This document shows, one piece after another, positions 24,426 to 33,795 of a DNA stretch of 43,441 bases. Made by a program: the position numbers and the translations under genes. Positions within the stretch are counted from its first letter, which is position 1; each line of letters opens with the position of its first letter. Origin of the DNA: Nitrospirota bacterium (GTDB lineage Bacteria > Nitrospirota > Thermodesulfovibrionia > Thermodesulfovibrionales > UBA6898); assembly GCA_021814475.1 (NCBI GenBank), contig JAKAIE010000017.1, positions 1 to 43,441 of the forward strand, given 5' to 3'. The notes below the pieces were generated by a model. That model saw only the letters and a list, made by a program, of their open reading frames with translations. It did no database searches and was not told the DNA's origin.

Positions 24426-25331
24426 CTATTCGAAAAGCGCCCTGACGAAATCCTGCGGGACGAAGTCCTGGAGGTCGTCGACCCCCTCGCCGACGCCGAT
24501 CAGTTTCACCGGAATGTTCAGCTCCTTCTTTATGGCGAAGACGATCCCTCCCCTGGCCGTACCGTCGAGCTTCGTAAGCGCAATACCTGTGAGTCCGACG
24601 GCCTCATTGAAGATCTCGGCCTGCCTGAGCGCATTCTGGCCGTTCGTGGCGTCCACTACGAGCAGCACCTCATGAGGCGCACCCGGCATCGCCTTGCCGC
24701 AGACCCTCTTGATCTTCTTCAGTTCCTCCATGAGGGGGCTCTTTGTATGGAGACGTCCGGCGGTGTCGATGATCACCACATCCACTCCCCGGGCCCGCGC
24801 CGCTTCGACCGCATCGAAGACTACGGCCGACGGGTCGGAACCGCTCTGATGTTTTACGAACTGGGCATCCGCCCTCCCCGCCCAGATTTCGAGTTGCTCT
24901 ATCGCAGCCGCCCTGAAGGTATCGCCCGCAGCAAGAAGCACCGAGTGCCCCTGGTCCCTGAGCCTGGCCGCCAGTTTGCCGATCGTCGTCGTCTTGCCTA
25001 CACCGTTGACGCCGACGGCCAGGATCACGAAAGGCCTCTCCCCGAAGACCACGAGCGGCTGCGGCGCGCCGAGCATCTCAGTCATCTCCTTTTTGAGAAA
25101 CTCCTTGACAAGGGCTGCGTCCCTGATCTCGCCGCTGTCGGCCTTCTCTTTGAGACGGCCGACGAGCCCGGCGGCGTTGTTCCCGCCGACATCGGCGAGG
25201 ATCAGCGTCTCTTCCAGTTCTTCGAGCGTCTCCGCATCAACAGTCTTGCCCGAGAAGATCGCTTCCACCTTCCCTACGAAATTCTTCTTGGTCTTGCTCA
25301 GCCCCTCTTTGAGCCTGTCAAAAAAACCCAT
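24426..25331 (-). CDS. ftsY: Signal recognition particle receptor FtsY
   Basis: FtsY docks the SRP-ribosome complex at the inner membrane. It has the NG domain only: a short helical N domain (about 1-85), then the G domain with GVNGVGKTTTIGKLA (about 106-120), the SRP-GTPase insertion box with DTFRAAAIEQL, IIDTAGRLH, and TKLDGTARGG. The acidic A domain of enterobacterial FtsY is absent, as in many other bacteria. I choose the ATG of MGFFDRLKEG (301 aa), eight bases after AGAGG, rather than an in-frame GTG three codons upstream that overlaps that site. Transcription is divergent from the protease gene. Confidence 0.96.
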   Translation of the reverse strand: MGFFDRLKEGLSKTKKNFVGKVEAIFSGKTVDAETLEELEETLILADVGGNNAAGLVGRLKEKADSGEIRDAALVKEFLKKEMTEMLGAPQPLVVFGERPFVILAVGVNGVGKTTTIGKLAARLRDQGHSVLLAAGDTFRAAAIEQLEIWAGRADAQFVKHQSGSDPSAVVFDAVEAARARGVDVVIIDTAGRLHTKSPLMEELKKIKRVCGKAMPGAPHEVLLVVDATNGQNALRQAEIFNEAVGLTGIALTKLDGTARGGIVFAIKKELNIPVKLIGVGEGVDDLQDFVPQDFVRALFE

Positions 25332-25368
25332 CCGGTTCACCTCTGGAGATCAGTAATGTAAGTTTTCT

Positions 25369-25398
25369 AGGATACCAGCTTCTCCGGCGATCTTTCAA
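25369..25398 (-). promoter_or_regulatory. Promoter of ftsY
   Basis: TTGAAA and TATCCT are 18 bp apart, giving a predicted leader of about 30 bases that contains the ftsY Shine-Dalgarno. Confidence 0.5.
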
Positions 25399-25444
25399 TT
25401 GGACCGGCTGTCTCAGCGTGAGGCGCAACCCCGTCGGCCGTATA

Positions 25445-25474
25445 TTGCTAAACCTCTCTTCGCGGCGTTATGAT
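25445..25474 (+). promoter_or_regulatory. Promoter of the tail-specific protease - addB - addA run
   Basis: TTGCTA and TATGAT are 18 bp apart. The -10 box ends five bases before the protease ATG, predicting a leaderless message. Confidence 0.45.
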
Positions 25475-25479
25475 AAAAC

Positions 25480-27642
25480 ATGCGTTTGCATACATTCAGA
25501 AGACTTTTGCTGGTTTTCATCCTCTGCCTCTTCTCCTTCAGCATGGCCTCCCCTCACGGGGGCATCGATCCGACGAAGCTGGAGGAGACCCGTGCGAAGG
25601 TCATCTCGTATATCCTCAAGACCGACCTCGGCAGGTACCATTTCACGAAGAAGAAGATCGACGACGAACTCTCCAGGGCCGCTTTCAGGGTATACCTGAA
25701 ACAGCTCGACCCTCAAAAAAGATACCTTACCAAAGAAGATGTGGCGGCACTGCGGACATATGCGGACAAGATCGATGACGAGATCAATTCAGGCAACATC
25801 GACCTTCCGGGCAAGGCTGAGGGGATACTTGACCGTCGCATCCCCGAGGTCGCGGCGATGGTGCGGGAGATCCTCTCGAAGGACTTCGATTTCTCGAAAG
25901 ACGAGACGATAGAGACCGACTTCGATAAAATAGATTACTGCTCCACACAAGATGAACTGAAGGAGCGCTGGAGAAAAACACTGAAATATCAGGTGCTTCA
26001 CCGCTATCTGAGCCTGCTCGATGATCAGAAGGCCCTCGAGAAGGATGCCGCGTCCGCGCACACGGACAAGCCGGGATCAGGGCAGAAGGAAGGGGCTGAC
26101 CTTTTAAGGACCGCAAGGGAGAAGGTTCTGAAAAGCTATGAGACGATCTTCGCCCGGCTTCACCAGGACAAATTGCGCGATCGCTACGACCGGTTTTTCG
26201 AGGCCTTTGCAAAGGCCTTTGACCCTCATACCGACTTTATGCCTCCCCTGGACAAGGAAGATTTTGACATCGGCATGACAGGGCAGCTCGAAGGAATCGG
26301 CGCTACCCTGAAGGAAGAAGACGGCTATGTGAAGGTGGTGAGCGTCGTACCCGGCGGGCCGGCATACCGGGAGGGAAGCCTGCAGCCCGACGACACGATC
26401 CTCAAGGTCAGCGAAGGAAAGAGCGAACCGGTGGATATATCAGACATGAAGCTCCGCGATGCCATAAAGCTCATCCGTGGCAAGAAAGGGACTCAGGTCA
26501 CCCTGACCGTCAAGAAGCTCGGGGGCAGACTCGCGACGATTCATATCGTCAGGGATGTGGTCCAGCTCGAAGACGGTTTCGTCAAGGGGGTGCTGCTCAG
26601 GGACAACAAGACAGGGAAGTCCTTCGGGTATATCAAGATCCCGGCGTTCTACCGTGACTTCGAAAGGACACGAAACGGGGCTTCCGGACGCAACTCCACC
26701 GACGACCTCCGCAAGGAATTGAAGAATTTCGGGCCTGAAAAGATCAGCGGCCTGATCCTGGATCTCAGGAATAACGGCGGCGGCGCCCTGACAGATGCAG
26801 TCAAGACTGCGGGGCTGTTCATCAAGACAGGGCCAGTGGTCCAGGTCAAGAATATGGACGGCAAGGTATCCGTCCTGTCCGATGACGACCCGGAGATCGC
26901 CTACGGCGGTCCGATCATCGTGCTGGTGAACAAGTTCAGCGCCTCGGCCTCGGAGATACTCGCCGGAGCGCTCCAGGACTACGGCCGCGCCGTGATCATA
27001 GGAGGTGAGCATACACACGGAAAAGGCACGGTCCAGACGATACTCGACCTCAACGACGAACTCCCACTGGAGAGCATGGAGAGCCTCAAACCGCTGGGCG
27101 CACTAAAGTTGACGACACAGAAATTCTATCGGATCACCGGGGCATCAACCCAATACCGGGGCATTACGCCTGACATCGTTCTGCCGGACAGGTTTACCGG
27201 GCTCAGGAGCGGCGAACAGTACCTCGATTATGCCCTTCCCTGGGACACGATCAGCCCGACACGATTCACCGAATGGAGGCATGTTCGCCCTTATATGGCA
27301 GACCTGCGCGCAAAGAGCCTGGCGAGGGTGAAATCGGAGAAGGACTTCACGGATATAGCGGAGTACAGCAGGATAACCACGGAAGAAGTAAAAAATACCG
27401 TCAGGTCGCTGAACCTGGATCAGGCGAAAAAGGAACTTGAACAGACCCGCATCCTGAGAGACAAAGAGGTCGGGGTGCCCGACGGCCACAGCCCGGAAGA
27501 CAAGAAGAACGGACACGTCCTCTCTGCAGGCGAGAAGGCGGAGCAGTGGGACAAGGAGGTCCGTGAAGACGCATACGTCAGGGAAGCGATCTCCGTGATC
27601 AAGGACCTGATCTCCGACCAGAACAAACTTTCCCTGAATTAA
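25480..27642 (+). CDS. prc: Periplasmic tail-specific (C-terminal processing) protease, S41A family
   Basis: Prc/Tsp cuts proteins from the C-terminus in the periplasm. A signal peptide (RRLLLVFILCLFSFSMAS) opens the 720-aa protein. A helical N-terminal domain (about 30-235) carries YLTKEDVAALRTYADKIDDE, a PDZ domain follows (about 240-335, GIGATLKEEDGYVKVVSVVPGG split over several strands), then the S41 domain. NKFSASASE holds the catalytic Ser (S489) and HGKGTVQ the catalytic Lys (K515). The C-terminal helical region (about 600-720, DUF3340-like) matches the long Tsp type rather than the short CtpA type. It is directly followed by addB with no gap. Confidence 0.95.
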   Translation: MRLHTFRRLLLVFILCLFSFSMASPHGGIDPTKLEETRAKVISYILKTDLGRYHFTKKKIDDELSRAAFRVYLKQLDPQKRYLTKEDVAALRTYADKIDDEINSGNIDLPGKAEGILDRRIPEVAAMVREILSKDFDFSKDETIETDFDKIDYCSTQDELKERWRKTLKYQVLHRYLSLLDDQKALEKDAASAHTDKPGSGQKEGADLLRTAREKVLKSYETIFARLHQDKLRDRYDRFFEAFAKAFDPHTDFMPPLDKEDFDIGMTGQLEGIGATLKEEDGYVKVVSVVPGGPAYREGSLQPDDTILKVSEGKSEPVDISDMKLRDAIKLIRGKKGTQVTLTVKKLGGRLATIHIVRDVVQLEDGFVKGVLLRDNKTGKSFGYIKIPAFYRDFERTRNGASGRNSTDDLRKELKNFGPEKISGLILDLRNNGGGALTDAVKTAGLFIKTGPVVQVKNMDGKVSVLSDDDPEIAYGGPIIVLVNKFSASASEILAGALQDYGRAVIIGGEHTHGKGTVQTILDLNDELPLESMESLKPLGALKLTTQKFYRITGASTQYRGITPDIVLPDRFTGLRSGEQYLDYALPWDTISPTRFTEWRHVRPYMADLRAKSLARVKSEKDFTDIAEYSRITTEEVKNTVRSLNLDQAKKELEQTRILRDKEVGVPDGHSPEDKKNGHVLSAGEKAEQWDKEVREDAYVREAISVIKDLISDQNKLSLN

Positions 27643-30405
27643 TTGGATCCGGCGCCGCCCGTCATACGGCTTTTCACCTTCCCTGTCAGTTCCCGCGGGG
27701 TGACCGATCGCATCCTCAGAGATGCCGCGGGCGGATTAACACACCCCGATTATTCCGGCATCCTCTATATAGCGCCGACACCCCGCAAACTGAGGGACGC
27801 ACAGAGGCGCTTTCATCGCCTCGTGAAGGACCCCTATATTCCACCCCGCTTCAGCACGCTGAAACAGCTTGCGAGGACCCTGCTGCCGGCAGGAAGTCCC
27901 GAAAGGATCTTCGCGGACCTGCTCGGCCCGCTTCTCATCTCCGAGATTTCGGGATATGCGATCGGCTACGCGCGCATCCTATCGGACATCCTGCGTGAAC
28001 TGAAGCAGCACTATCCCCTGAACACATTTGAGGCTGCGCATTCCGCAATCCGCGGGATCTTCCTGCTCAGGGGCCTGCCGGAGGATATGCTCCAGAGGCT
28101 CGAAGAGGCGTTCGTGATCTTTGCCCGCTACCAGTCCGGCCTTGACTCCGGCGGCTTTATCGATGGGGATGACCTGCTGATCAGGAGCGCCTCTTTGGTA
28201 AACGCGCTGAGCCCCGGATTCACGCGGCTGCTCATCGACGGATTTTACGATATGACCAACGCCGAAATAAATCTCGTTGAGGCCCTGATAGGGCGGGCGG
28301 ACGAGGTCTTCGTCACTTTTCCCTATCTTCCGTCTTCTGGCGCAGCTGCAGACGAACGACGGTCCCCGGGATACCTCCGGCGGCTGCGCGCGGAATTCTC
28401 TGTCACTGAAGAACAGTTTCGGAAGGAGACGCCCCCCGAACTTGCATACGTCAAATATAAGAGTATTGAGGACGAGGTAGAGGGCACTGCCCGCCATATC
28501 AAGAACCTCTACATCGCCGGGGGGATCAGGCCATCGGATCTTGTCGTCCTGACAGCACCGAAGCTCCAGTCATACCGGCCTCTTTTCGAGAGGGTCCTGA
28601 CGAGATACGGCATACCCTTCAGCATGACGGCGCGGCGGCCCTATGCCCAGCAGGGCCCTGTCCGCGACCTTCTCCATCTCATCGAAGCGGTTGCCGACGA
28701 CTACCCCCGTCAGAAATTTACTGCCTTCCTGAACTCTCCCCACTTCTCAAAAATACCGGCGATCCTCAGGAGATGGATCCCTTCCCTATCGATGAAATCG
28801 GGAATCGTAAAGGGGCGCGGCTCCTGGGAAAAACTGAATCCTGACACCGCCGCCAAGAACATCGTGGAAGAGGTAACCCCGGCGCTCCGCTCCGTGTTTG
28901 CCCTGCTCGAACCTCTGGAGGAGATCCGGCAAGAGACATCCGCGGAGGTCCTTCATGCCCGTATCGCTGCTGTCATGAACGGGTTCGGCCTGACCACAGG
29001 CAGCGACCAGCAGAAACAGATTGACAACGCCCTCGAAATGCTGCATATCGTCCCGGAACTCTCGGGCCGCGAGACGCTGCCTCTCGCCAGATACGCCGAA
29101 TTTCTCAGGCATATCCTGAATACCCCCGAGTTTGCCGGGGAATCGGAAGGGGTTCAGGTCATGGAGTTTTCCGAGACACAGGGTCTCGAACCGGACCACC
29201 TCTACTTCTGCGGCCTGAAGGACGGCGATATGCCCTCGAAGCCCCCGCTCGATCACCTGATTCCGGACAGCGTCAGGAGGGAATGCGGGCTGAGCGACCT
29301 CGGCTCGTATCTGCTGACCCAGAAGGTCTGTTTCGAAAGAATCACCTCTGCGTCCGCGCACAGGCACCTCTCCTACCCTTCCCTCGAGGGAGATACAGTC
29401 TTTCTTCAATCGCCGTACCTGCCGTGGGGCCACGAGATTCAGGAGAAGGTCTTCGGCATCCTCTGCGAAGAGGAACTGCAGACGCGAAAAGGGTTCAGGC
29501 CCTATGAATCGCATATCACGGAAATATCCCTCGGAAAGAAGACCCTCAACCGTCTGCTGAAAAAAGAACTGGCGATGCCTCTCAGGGTGACGGATGTGGA
29601 CGCATTCAGAAAATGCCCACGCCGCTTTTTTCTCGAAAGGATCCTGCGGCTCGAGGCCCCGGGGATAACGGAGTACGCGATAGAGGCGCGGCTCCTGGGG
29701 ACGATCTTCCACAAGGTCATGGAACTGCTCTTCAGGGACCGGGAAGGAACCGGAATATCCCAAGAAGGGCTGCAGGAAAGGGCAGCCCTCATATTCGACC
29801 AGACAGTCCGGTCATGCTCTCTGGAACCTTACTGGAGAAACCTGCTGAAGGCGGCGTTTCTGGAGATGCTCCCGAAGATCATCGACCTGGAGAACGAATT
29901 CCGGCAGGAGGGCTTTTCCCCGTTCGACGTCGAGATGGACATAAAAAAAGAGGAGGTCTCCCCCGGCATATCCCTCAGGGGAAAGATCGACCGAATCGAT
30001 ACAGATGGCGGAACCTTCCGCATCATCGATTACAAGACCGGGACGGCAGACATCGGGTCGTCCGTCATAAAGGCGGGTAAAGGCCTCCAGCTCCCGCTCT
30101 ACGCCTCGATGCTCAGGACCCGTGGGATGGAGGTGCGCAAGGCCGGCATCTATTCCCTGAACACCATCAGTGTAAAGTGGATCCCGACCAGCAGGGATAA
30201 ATACTCGATGGACGATTATATCGAAAGCGCCCTTCAGTACCTGTCGGAAACGGTGGAGGTCATGCGAAACGGGAGGCTTGCCGCGCAGCCACTCGATGAA
30301 TTTTACTGCAACAGCTGCGCAGAGGTCCCGTTCTGCCCCTATATACAGACATCACCCGCCCCGGGCGCCGGCAACGTGAACGCTTCCCCGGAAGACCGCG
30401 CATGA
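27643..30405 (+). CDS. addB: AddB-like subunit of a RecBCD-type helicase-nuclease
   Basis: AddB pairs with AddA to resect double-strand breaks. The N-terminal half has the UvrD-like fold of AddB without an intact Walker A (SSRGVTDRIL replaces it), so it is probably an inactive helicase. The C-terminus is a PD-(D/E)XK nuclease with H690 (LGTIFHKVME), D783 (GKIDRID), and D796/K798 (IIDYKTG). Four Cys residues (C658, then C889-x2-C892-x5-C898) form the AddB-type 4Fe-4S clasp around the nuclease. The start is a TTG immediately after the protease stop codon, with no Shine-Dalgarno; re-initiation is likely. The addA start overlaps its stop by four bases. Confidence 0.9.
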   Translation: MDPAPPVIRLFTFPVSSRGVTDRILRDAAGGLTHPDYSGILYIAPTPRKLRDAQRRFHRLVKDPYIPPRFSTLKQLARTLLPAGSPERIFADLLGPLLISEISGYAIGYARILSDILRELKQHYPLNTFEAAHSAIRGIFLLRGLPEDMLQRLEEAFVIFARYQSGLDSGGFIDGDDLLIRSASLVNALSPGFTRLLIDGFYDMTNAEINLVEALIGRADEVFVTFPYLPSSGAAADERRSPGYLRRLRAEFSVTEEQFRKETPPELAYVKYKSIEDEVEGTARHIKNLYIAGGIRPSDLVVLTAPKLQSYRPLFERVLTRYGIPFSMTARRPYAQQGPVRDLLHLIEAVADDYPRQKFTAFLNSPHFSKIPAILRRWIPSLSMKSGIVKGRGSWEKLNPDTAAKNIVEEVTPALRSVFALLEPLEEIRQETSAEVLHARIAAVMNGFGLTTGSDQQKQIDNALEMLHIVPELSGRETLPLARYAEFLRHILNTPEFAGESEGVQVMEFSETQGLEPDHLYFCGLKDGDMPSKPPLDHLIPDSVRRECGLSDLGSYLLTQKVCFERITSASAHRHLSYPSLEGDTVFLQSPYLPWGHEIQEKVFGILCEEELQTRKGFRPYESHITEISLGKKTLNRLLKKELAMPLRVTDVDAFRKCPRRFFLERILRLEAPGITEYAIEARLLGTIFHKVMELLFRDREGTGISQEGLQERAALIFDQTVRSCSLEPYWRNLLKAAFLEMLPKIIDLENEFRQEGFSPFDVEMDIKKEEVSPGISLRGKIDRIDTDGGTFRIIDYKTGTADIGSSVIKAGKGLQLPLYASMLRTRGMEVRKAGIYSLNTISVKWIPTSRDKYSMDDYIESALQYLSETVEVMRNGRLAAQPLDEFYCNSCAEVPFCPYIQTSPAPGAGNVNASPEDRA

Positions 30406-33251
30406 CCGCATACCTGGATCCTGCGAAGAGTGTGATCATCTCGGCGCCCGCCGGCTCAGGCAAGACCGAAAAACTCAGCCGCCGGTATCTCAGCCTCCTC
30501 GAAAGCGGATCGGAAATCGAAAAGATCCTTGCGATCACATTTACGGAGAAGGCAGCAGCCGAGATGAAGGACAGGATCCTTTCCATCATGCGAAGGGAGA
30601 AGACAGGGCTCTTCGGGAAGGTCAGGGAGAAGATCCCCCTGATGAGAATAACCACGATCCATGCATTCTGCAGGAAACTGATCACCCGGTTTGCCCTGGA
30701 CCTCGGGCTGAACCCCGCAGTGGACGTACTCGACGAATTCAAGGCGAGGCAGCTCTGGACCGAATCGGTCTACGATGCGCTCCGTGAGGAGCGCGAAAAC
30801 GCCGGGTGCTTCTTTGAGTATCTCAGGCACAAGGGCATAAAAGGGTGGTCCGCACTTCTCGGCACACTGACGGCAATCCATCAGAAACGACCCTACACCG
30901 AGTTTCTCCTCGCCGGCCTCCCCACGAAGCCTGATCCCCTGCAGCCCGCAAATCCCGAAGAAGAACAACTGCTTGAGCTCTACAGGAGGTGTTTCCGGAT
31001 CTACCAGGAGAAGAAACGCATACTAGGAACGATCGATTTCAACGATATGGAAGTGCTTGCGCTTCGGGCTATCACCTCGAACCCCCAGTCCCTGAACATC
31101 CTCTATGCATTCGATGAACACACCGACCACATCCTGGTCGACGAGTTCCAGGACACCAATTCGGTGCAGTGGAGGATCATCGACGCGCTGACCGAGGAGT
31201 GGCGGTCGGGCCTCGGAGCCAAAAGGGCAGAGGGAAAGACGCCTACGGTATTTCTGGTCGGTGACGAGAAACAGTCGATATACATGTTCAGGGGGGCAAA
31301 CGTCTCGGTCTTTCAGGAAGTGAAACAGAGGTTCAGGGAGTGGCTCGGGGGCGAGGCCCTGTATATCGAGGCGAAAGAGAATTACCGGAGCCTTCCGGCA
31401 ATCATACATTTCACTAACACACTCTTCGGCCACATCATGGACGCCTCTGGAGACGAGCCATGGAAGACGACATATTCCGGCTTTTCGCCCACGCGCCAGG
31501 GGGAGGGAAAGGTCGAGGTCATCCTCTTCGAGGGCAGGGAAAACTCGAAGATGACAAGGACCAGGGAGGCCGAACTGGTCGCTGGAAAGATTATCTCCCT
31601 TGCGGGAAGAGGCACTCCCGGCCCCGCCGCCGGACAGCACTGCCGTTACGGCGATATCTGCATCCTGCTGAGGAACCGTACACACCTCGCCTCCTTCGAA
31701 ACCGCGCTCCGCACGCACGATATCCCCTATGTCGTCGTGGGCGGCATCGGCTTTTATGACGAGCCCGAGGTGGCGCTCCTGAGGGAATTTGTCTCATTCC
31801 TTGCAGATCCGGTCGATAATTTCAGCCTCTTCGTCCTGCTGCGCAGCCCCCTGGTCGGGCTTTCCGAGGCGGTGCTGCGGGATCTCCTGTCAGGCAGGGA
31901 GAGTATTCTTTTTGATACCCTGCGGGATTCGGCTGCTGCAGTATGCAGGAGCGCCTTTGAGTTGCTTGAGCCATTTATTGCGCGGGCAGCCGGCGTGCCG
32001 CTGTCTATCCTGATCGAAGAGTTCCTGACCCGAACGGCAGGGTGGGAGGTTTTCTGGGAACGCCAGAGGCATGCGAATATCAAGAAGTTCCTCGGCATCA
32101 TCGGGGGATATGAGGAACAGGCGCTCTCCCTGCCCGAGATCCGGGAACTGCTCGTCCTTTCGAGAAAGAGCAACGAGGCCAAGGCGAACGTCAATACCGA
32201 GAGCCTCGATGCCGTAAAGATCATGACTGTGCATGGATCTAAGGGGCTCCAGTTTCCGGTCGTGTTTCTGCCGTCTCTCGATGAGACGCCTCCGTCGAAG
32301 GCCGGCGCGGTCTGCATCGACGAGGTCAACAATGCGGTCAGATTTGCCTACGAGGAAGAGGCCTGCGAAAGGACTAAACAGGGACTTTTCATACTGAGGA
32401 AGGCGAAAGAGGCGGAAGAAGAGAAACGTCTCTTCTATGTCGCGGTCACCCGGGCGATGGACCGGCTGATCATGACCGGAGCGGTCAAAAACGACTGCAA
32501 GGGGCAGACCAGGGTCAGAGGCGCGTTTTCGTTCATTGAGCAGTCCTTCCCCGGAAGCATCTCGGAGAGAAAGGGGCGGGACGGGGTCTTTTCGATCACC
32601 GGGGAGGCGGAACTCGCCACACCAGGGGGCGCACCCGGCGTCAGTTTCTCCACGGAAAAGGCATTCTTCCAAGAGCCGGTATATACAGAGAAGGTACCCT
32701 TGCCACCCGGCACCGAAAGCTGGGTCGATGTCACTGAGGCCGTCGGACACGGGAAGAAGAAATCCGCGGACTGGAGCCTTTTGGGGAGCCTCTTCCATCG
32801 GGTCTTCGAGGGCATCTCTGCAGGCGGGATCCTTCCGGGGGACCTCGAACATGCTGTTGAGGCGCTCATCAGGAAGGAGGTACAGGCCGAAAAAACTGCA
32901 GCACGCTACAGGGAGATTATCCTTGCCGATATGCGAAAGCTCCGTAATTCTCCTTTCTTCGACGAAATCCTACTCCCTGCAGCGAACTCCTATACCGAAC
33001 TGCCCTTCGTTCTCAGAAAGGGCAGCGCCATCTTCAGGGGACGGATAGACCGGGTGGTTATTCGCGACGGCATCGCCAGGGTATACGACTACAAAACCTT
33101 CCCGGTAAGGGAGAAAGAAGCAGGCGCCCTTGCGCGGCAATACCGCTTTCAGATCAGTATTTACTGCGAAGCTGTCGGCAAGTTGTTCGGAACCAGGACA
33201 AAAGGGTTCATCCTCTTTACGAGCAGACCTGAGATGATCGAGGTCATATGA
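30402..33251 (+). CDS. addA: AddA-like UvrD-family helicase with C-terminal nuclease
   Basis: This is the motor subunit of the resection enzyme. Superfamily 1A motifs are complete: Walker A SAPAGSGKTEKL (K21), motif Ia ITFTEKAAAEM, motif II LVDEFQDT (D247-E248), motif III VFLVGDEKQSIYMFRGA, motif V TVHGSKGLQFPVVFLP and motif VI FYVAVTRAMDRL. The C-terminal PD-(D/E)XK nuclease has LGSLFHRVFEG, D883 (RGRIDRV) and D896/K898 (YDYKT). With AddB this gives a two-nuclease AddAB enzyme. At 949 aa it is shorter than B. subtilis AddA (over 1200). There is no recD or recBC nearby. Confidence 0.93.
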   Translation: MTAYLDPAKSVIISAPAGSGKTEKLSRRYLSLLESGSEIEKILAITFTEKAAAEMKDRILSIMRREKTGLFGKVREKIPLMRITTIHAFCRKLITRFALDLGLNPAVDVLDEFKARQLWTESVYDALREERENAGCFFEYLRHKGIKGWSALLGTLTAIHQKRPYTEFLLAGLPTKPDPLQPANPEEEQLLELYRRCFRIYQEKKRILGTIDFNDMEVLALRAITSNPQSLNILYAFDEHTDHILVDEFQDTNSVQWRIIDALTEEWRSGLGAKRAEGKTPTVFLVGDEKQSIYMFRGANVSVFQEVKQRFREWLGGEALYIEAKENYRSLPAIIHFTNTLFGHIMDASGDEPWKTTYSGFSPTRQGEGKVEVILFEGRENSKMTRTREAELVAGKIISLAGRGTPGPAAGQHCRYGDICILLRNRTHLASFETALRTHDIPYVVVGGIGFYDEPEVALLREFVSFLADPVDNFSLFVLLRSPLVGLSEAVLRDLLSGRESILFDTLRDSAAAVCRSAFELLEPFIARAAGVPLSILIEEFLTRTAGWEVFWERQRHANIKKFLGIIGGYEEQALSLPEIRELLVLSRKSNEAKANVNTESLDAVKIMTVHGSKGLQFPVVFLPSLDETPPSKAGAVCIDEVNNAVRFAYEEEACERTKQGLFILRKAKEAEEEKRLFYVAVTRAMDRLIMTGAVKNDCKGQTRVRGAFSFIEQSFPGSISERKGRDGVFSITGEAELATPGGAPGVSFSTEKAFFQEPVYTEKVPLPPGTESWVDVTEAVGHGKKKSADWSLLGSLFHRVFEGISAGGILPGDLEHAVEALIRKEVQAEKTAARYREIILADMRKLRNSPFFDEILLPAANSYTELPFVLRKGSAIFRGRIDRVVIRDGIARVYDYKTFPVREKEAGALARQYRFQISIYCEAVGKLFGTRTKGFILFTSRPEMIEVI

Positions 33252-33410
33252 ACAGTGCCCTGCGCTTCATTTTCTGAATTATGTGGGCAGCTTCACAGTT
33301 TGTTCACACTTCCGAGATACTATGAACTAAAATTATGGATTTGCAGCCGGTTCCGGAGCCTTTTTATGGCAGGAGGCTTCAAAAAGTGTGATAATAGAAG
33401 GGAGAATGTT

Positions 33411-33791
33411 ATGAAGAAGACCGTTTTACTTGCTCTTATGGTGCTGATATTGATCCTGGCCGGGACCGTGCCGTCGTATGCACATGGGCATAGGTCACAT
33501 TTCAGGGGCGAGGTATGGATCGGACAGGGATGGGACCCCTGGTGGCCGTCTGCGTATCCATACTATCCCTATTACTCCTACTACCCCTACTATAATCCCT
33601 ATTATTGGGACGCGCCGGCCGTTACCGAGCCGCAGCAGCAGGAATATATCGCCCCTGCGCCGAAACAGGATGAAGACAGTTACTGGTACTTTTGCCAGAA
33701 CCCCAAAGGCTACTATCCCTATGTAAAACGTTGTCCGTCGGGATGGATGAAGGTCGTTCCTTCTGTTGTCCCGCCGGATGAGAAGGAGTAA
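33411..33791 (+). CDS. Exported Tyr/Pro-rich small protein, 126 aa
   Basis: A signal peptide (KKTVLLALMVLILILAGTVPSYA) is followed by a His-rich start and a low-complexity segment made of Tyr, Pro and Ser with YPYYPYYSYYPYYNPYY. A conserved-looking C-terminal motif then follows: SYWYFCQNPKGYYPYVKRC, then PSGWMKVVP. The two Cys residues there probably form a disulfide. Similar small exported proteins with a YWY.C...GYYPYV..C..GW.. end occur in Desulfobacterota and Nitrospirota; their role is unknown. The ATG with GGGAG upstream is chosen; the frame stays open 52 codons further but without a signal peptide. The glycine-zipper lipoprotein gene follows after four bases. Confidence 0.85.
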   Translation: MKKTVLLALMVLILILAGTVPSYAHGHRSHFRGEVWIGQGWDPWWPSAYPYYPYYSYYPYYNPYYWDAPAVTEPQQQEYIAPAPKQDEDSYWYFCQNPKGYYPYVKRCPSGWMKVVPSVVPPDEKE

Positions 33792-33795
33792 AATC

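Noticed and set aside
28786-29763. 325-codon minus-strand frame inside addB
   Set aside because: AddB motifs and its Fe-S cysteines are on the plus strand; no start signal or domain supports the antisense frame.
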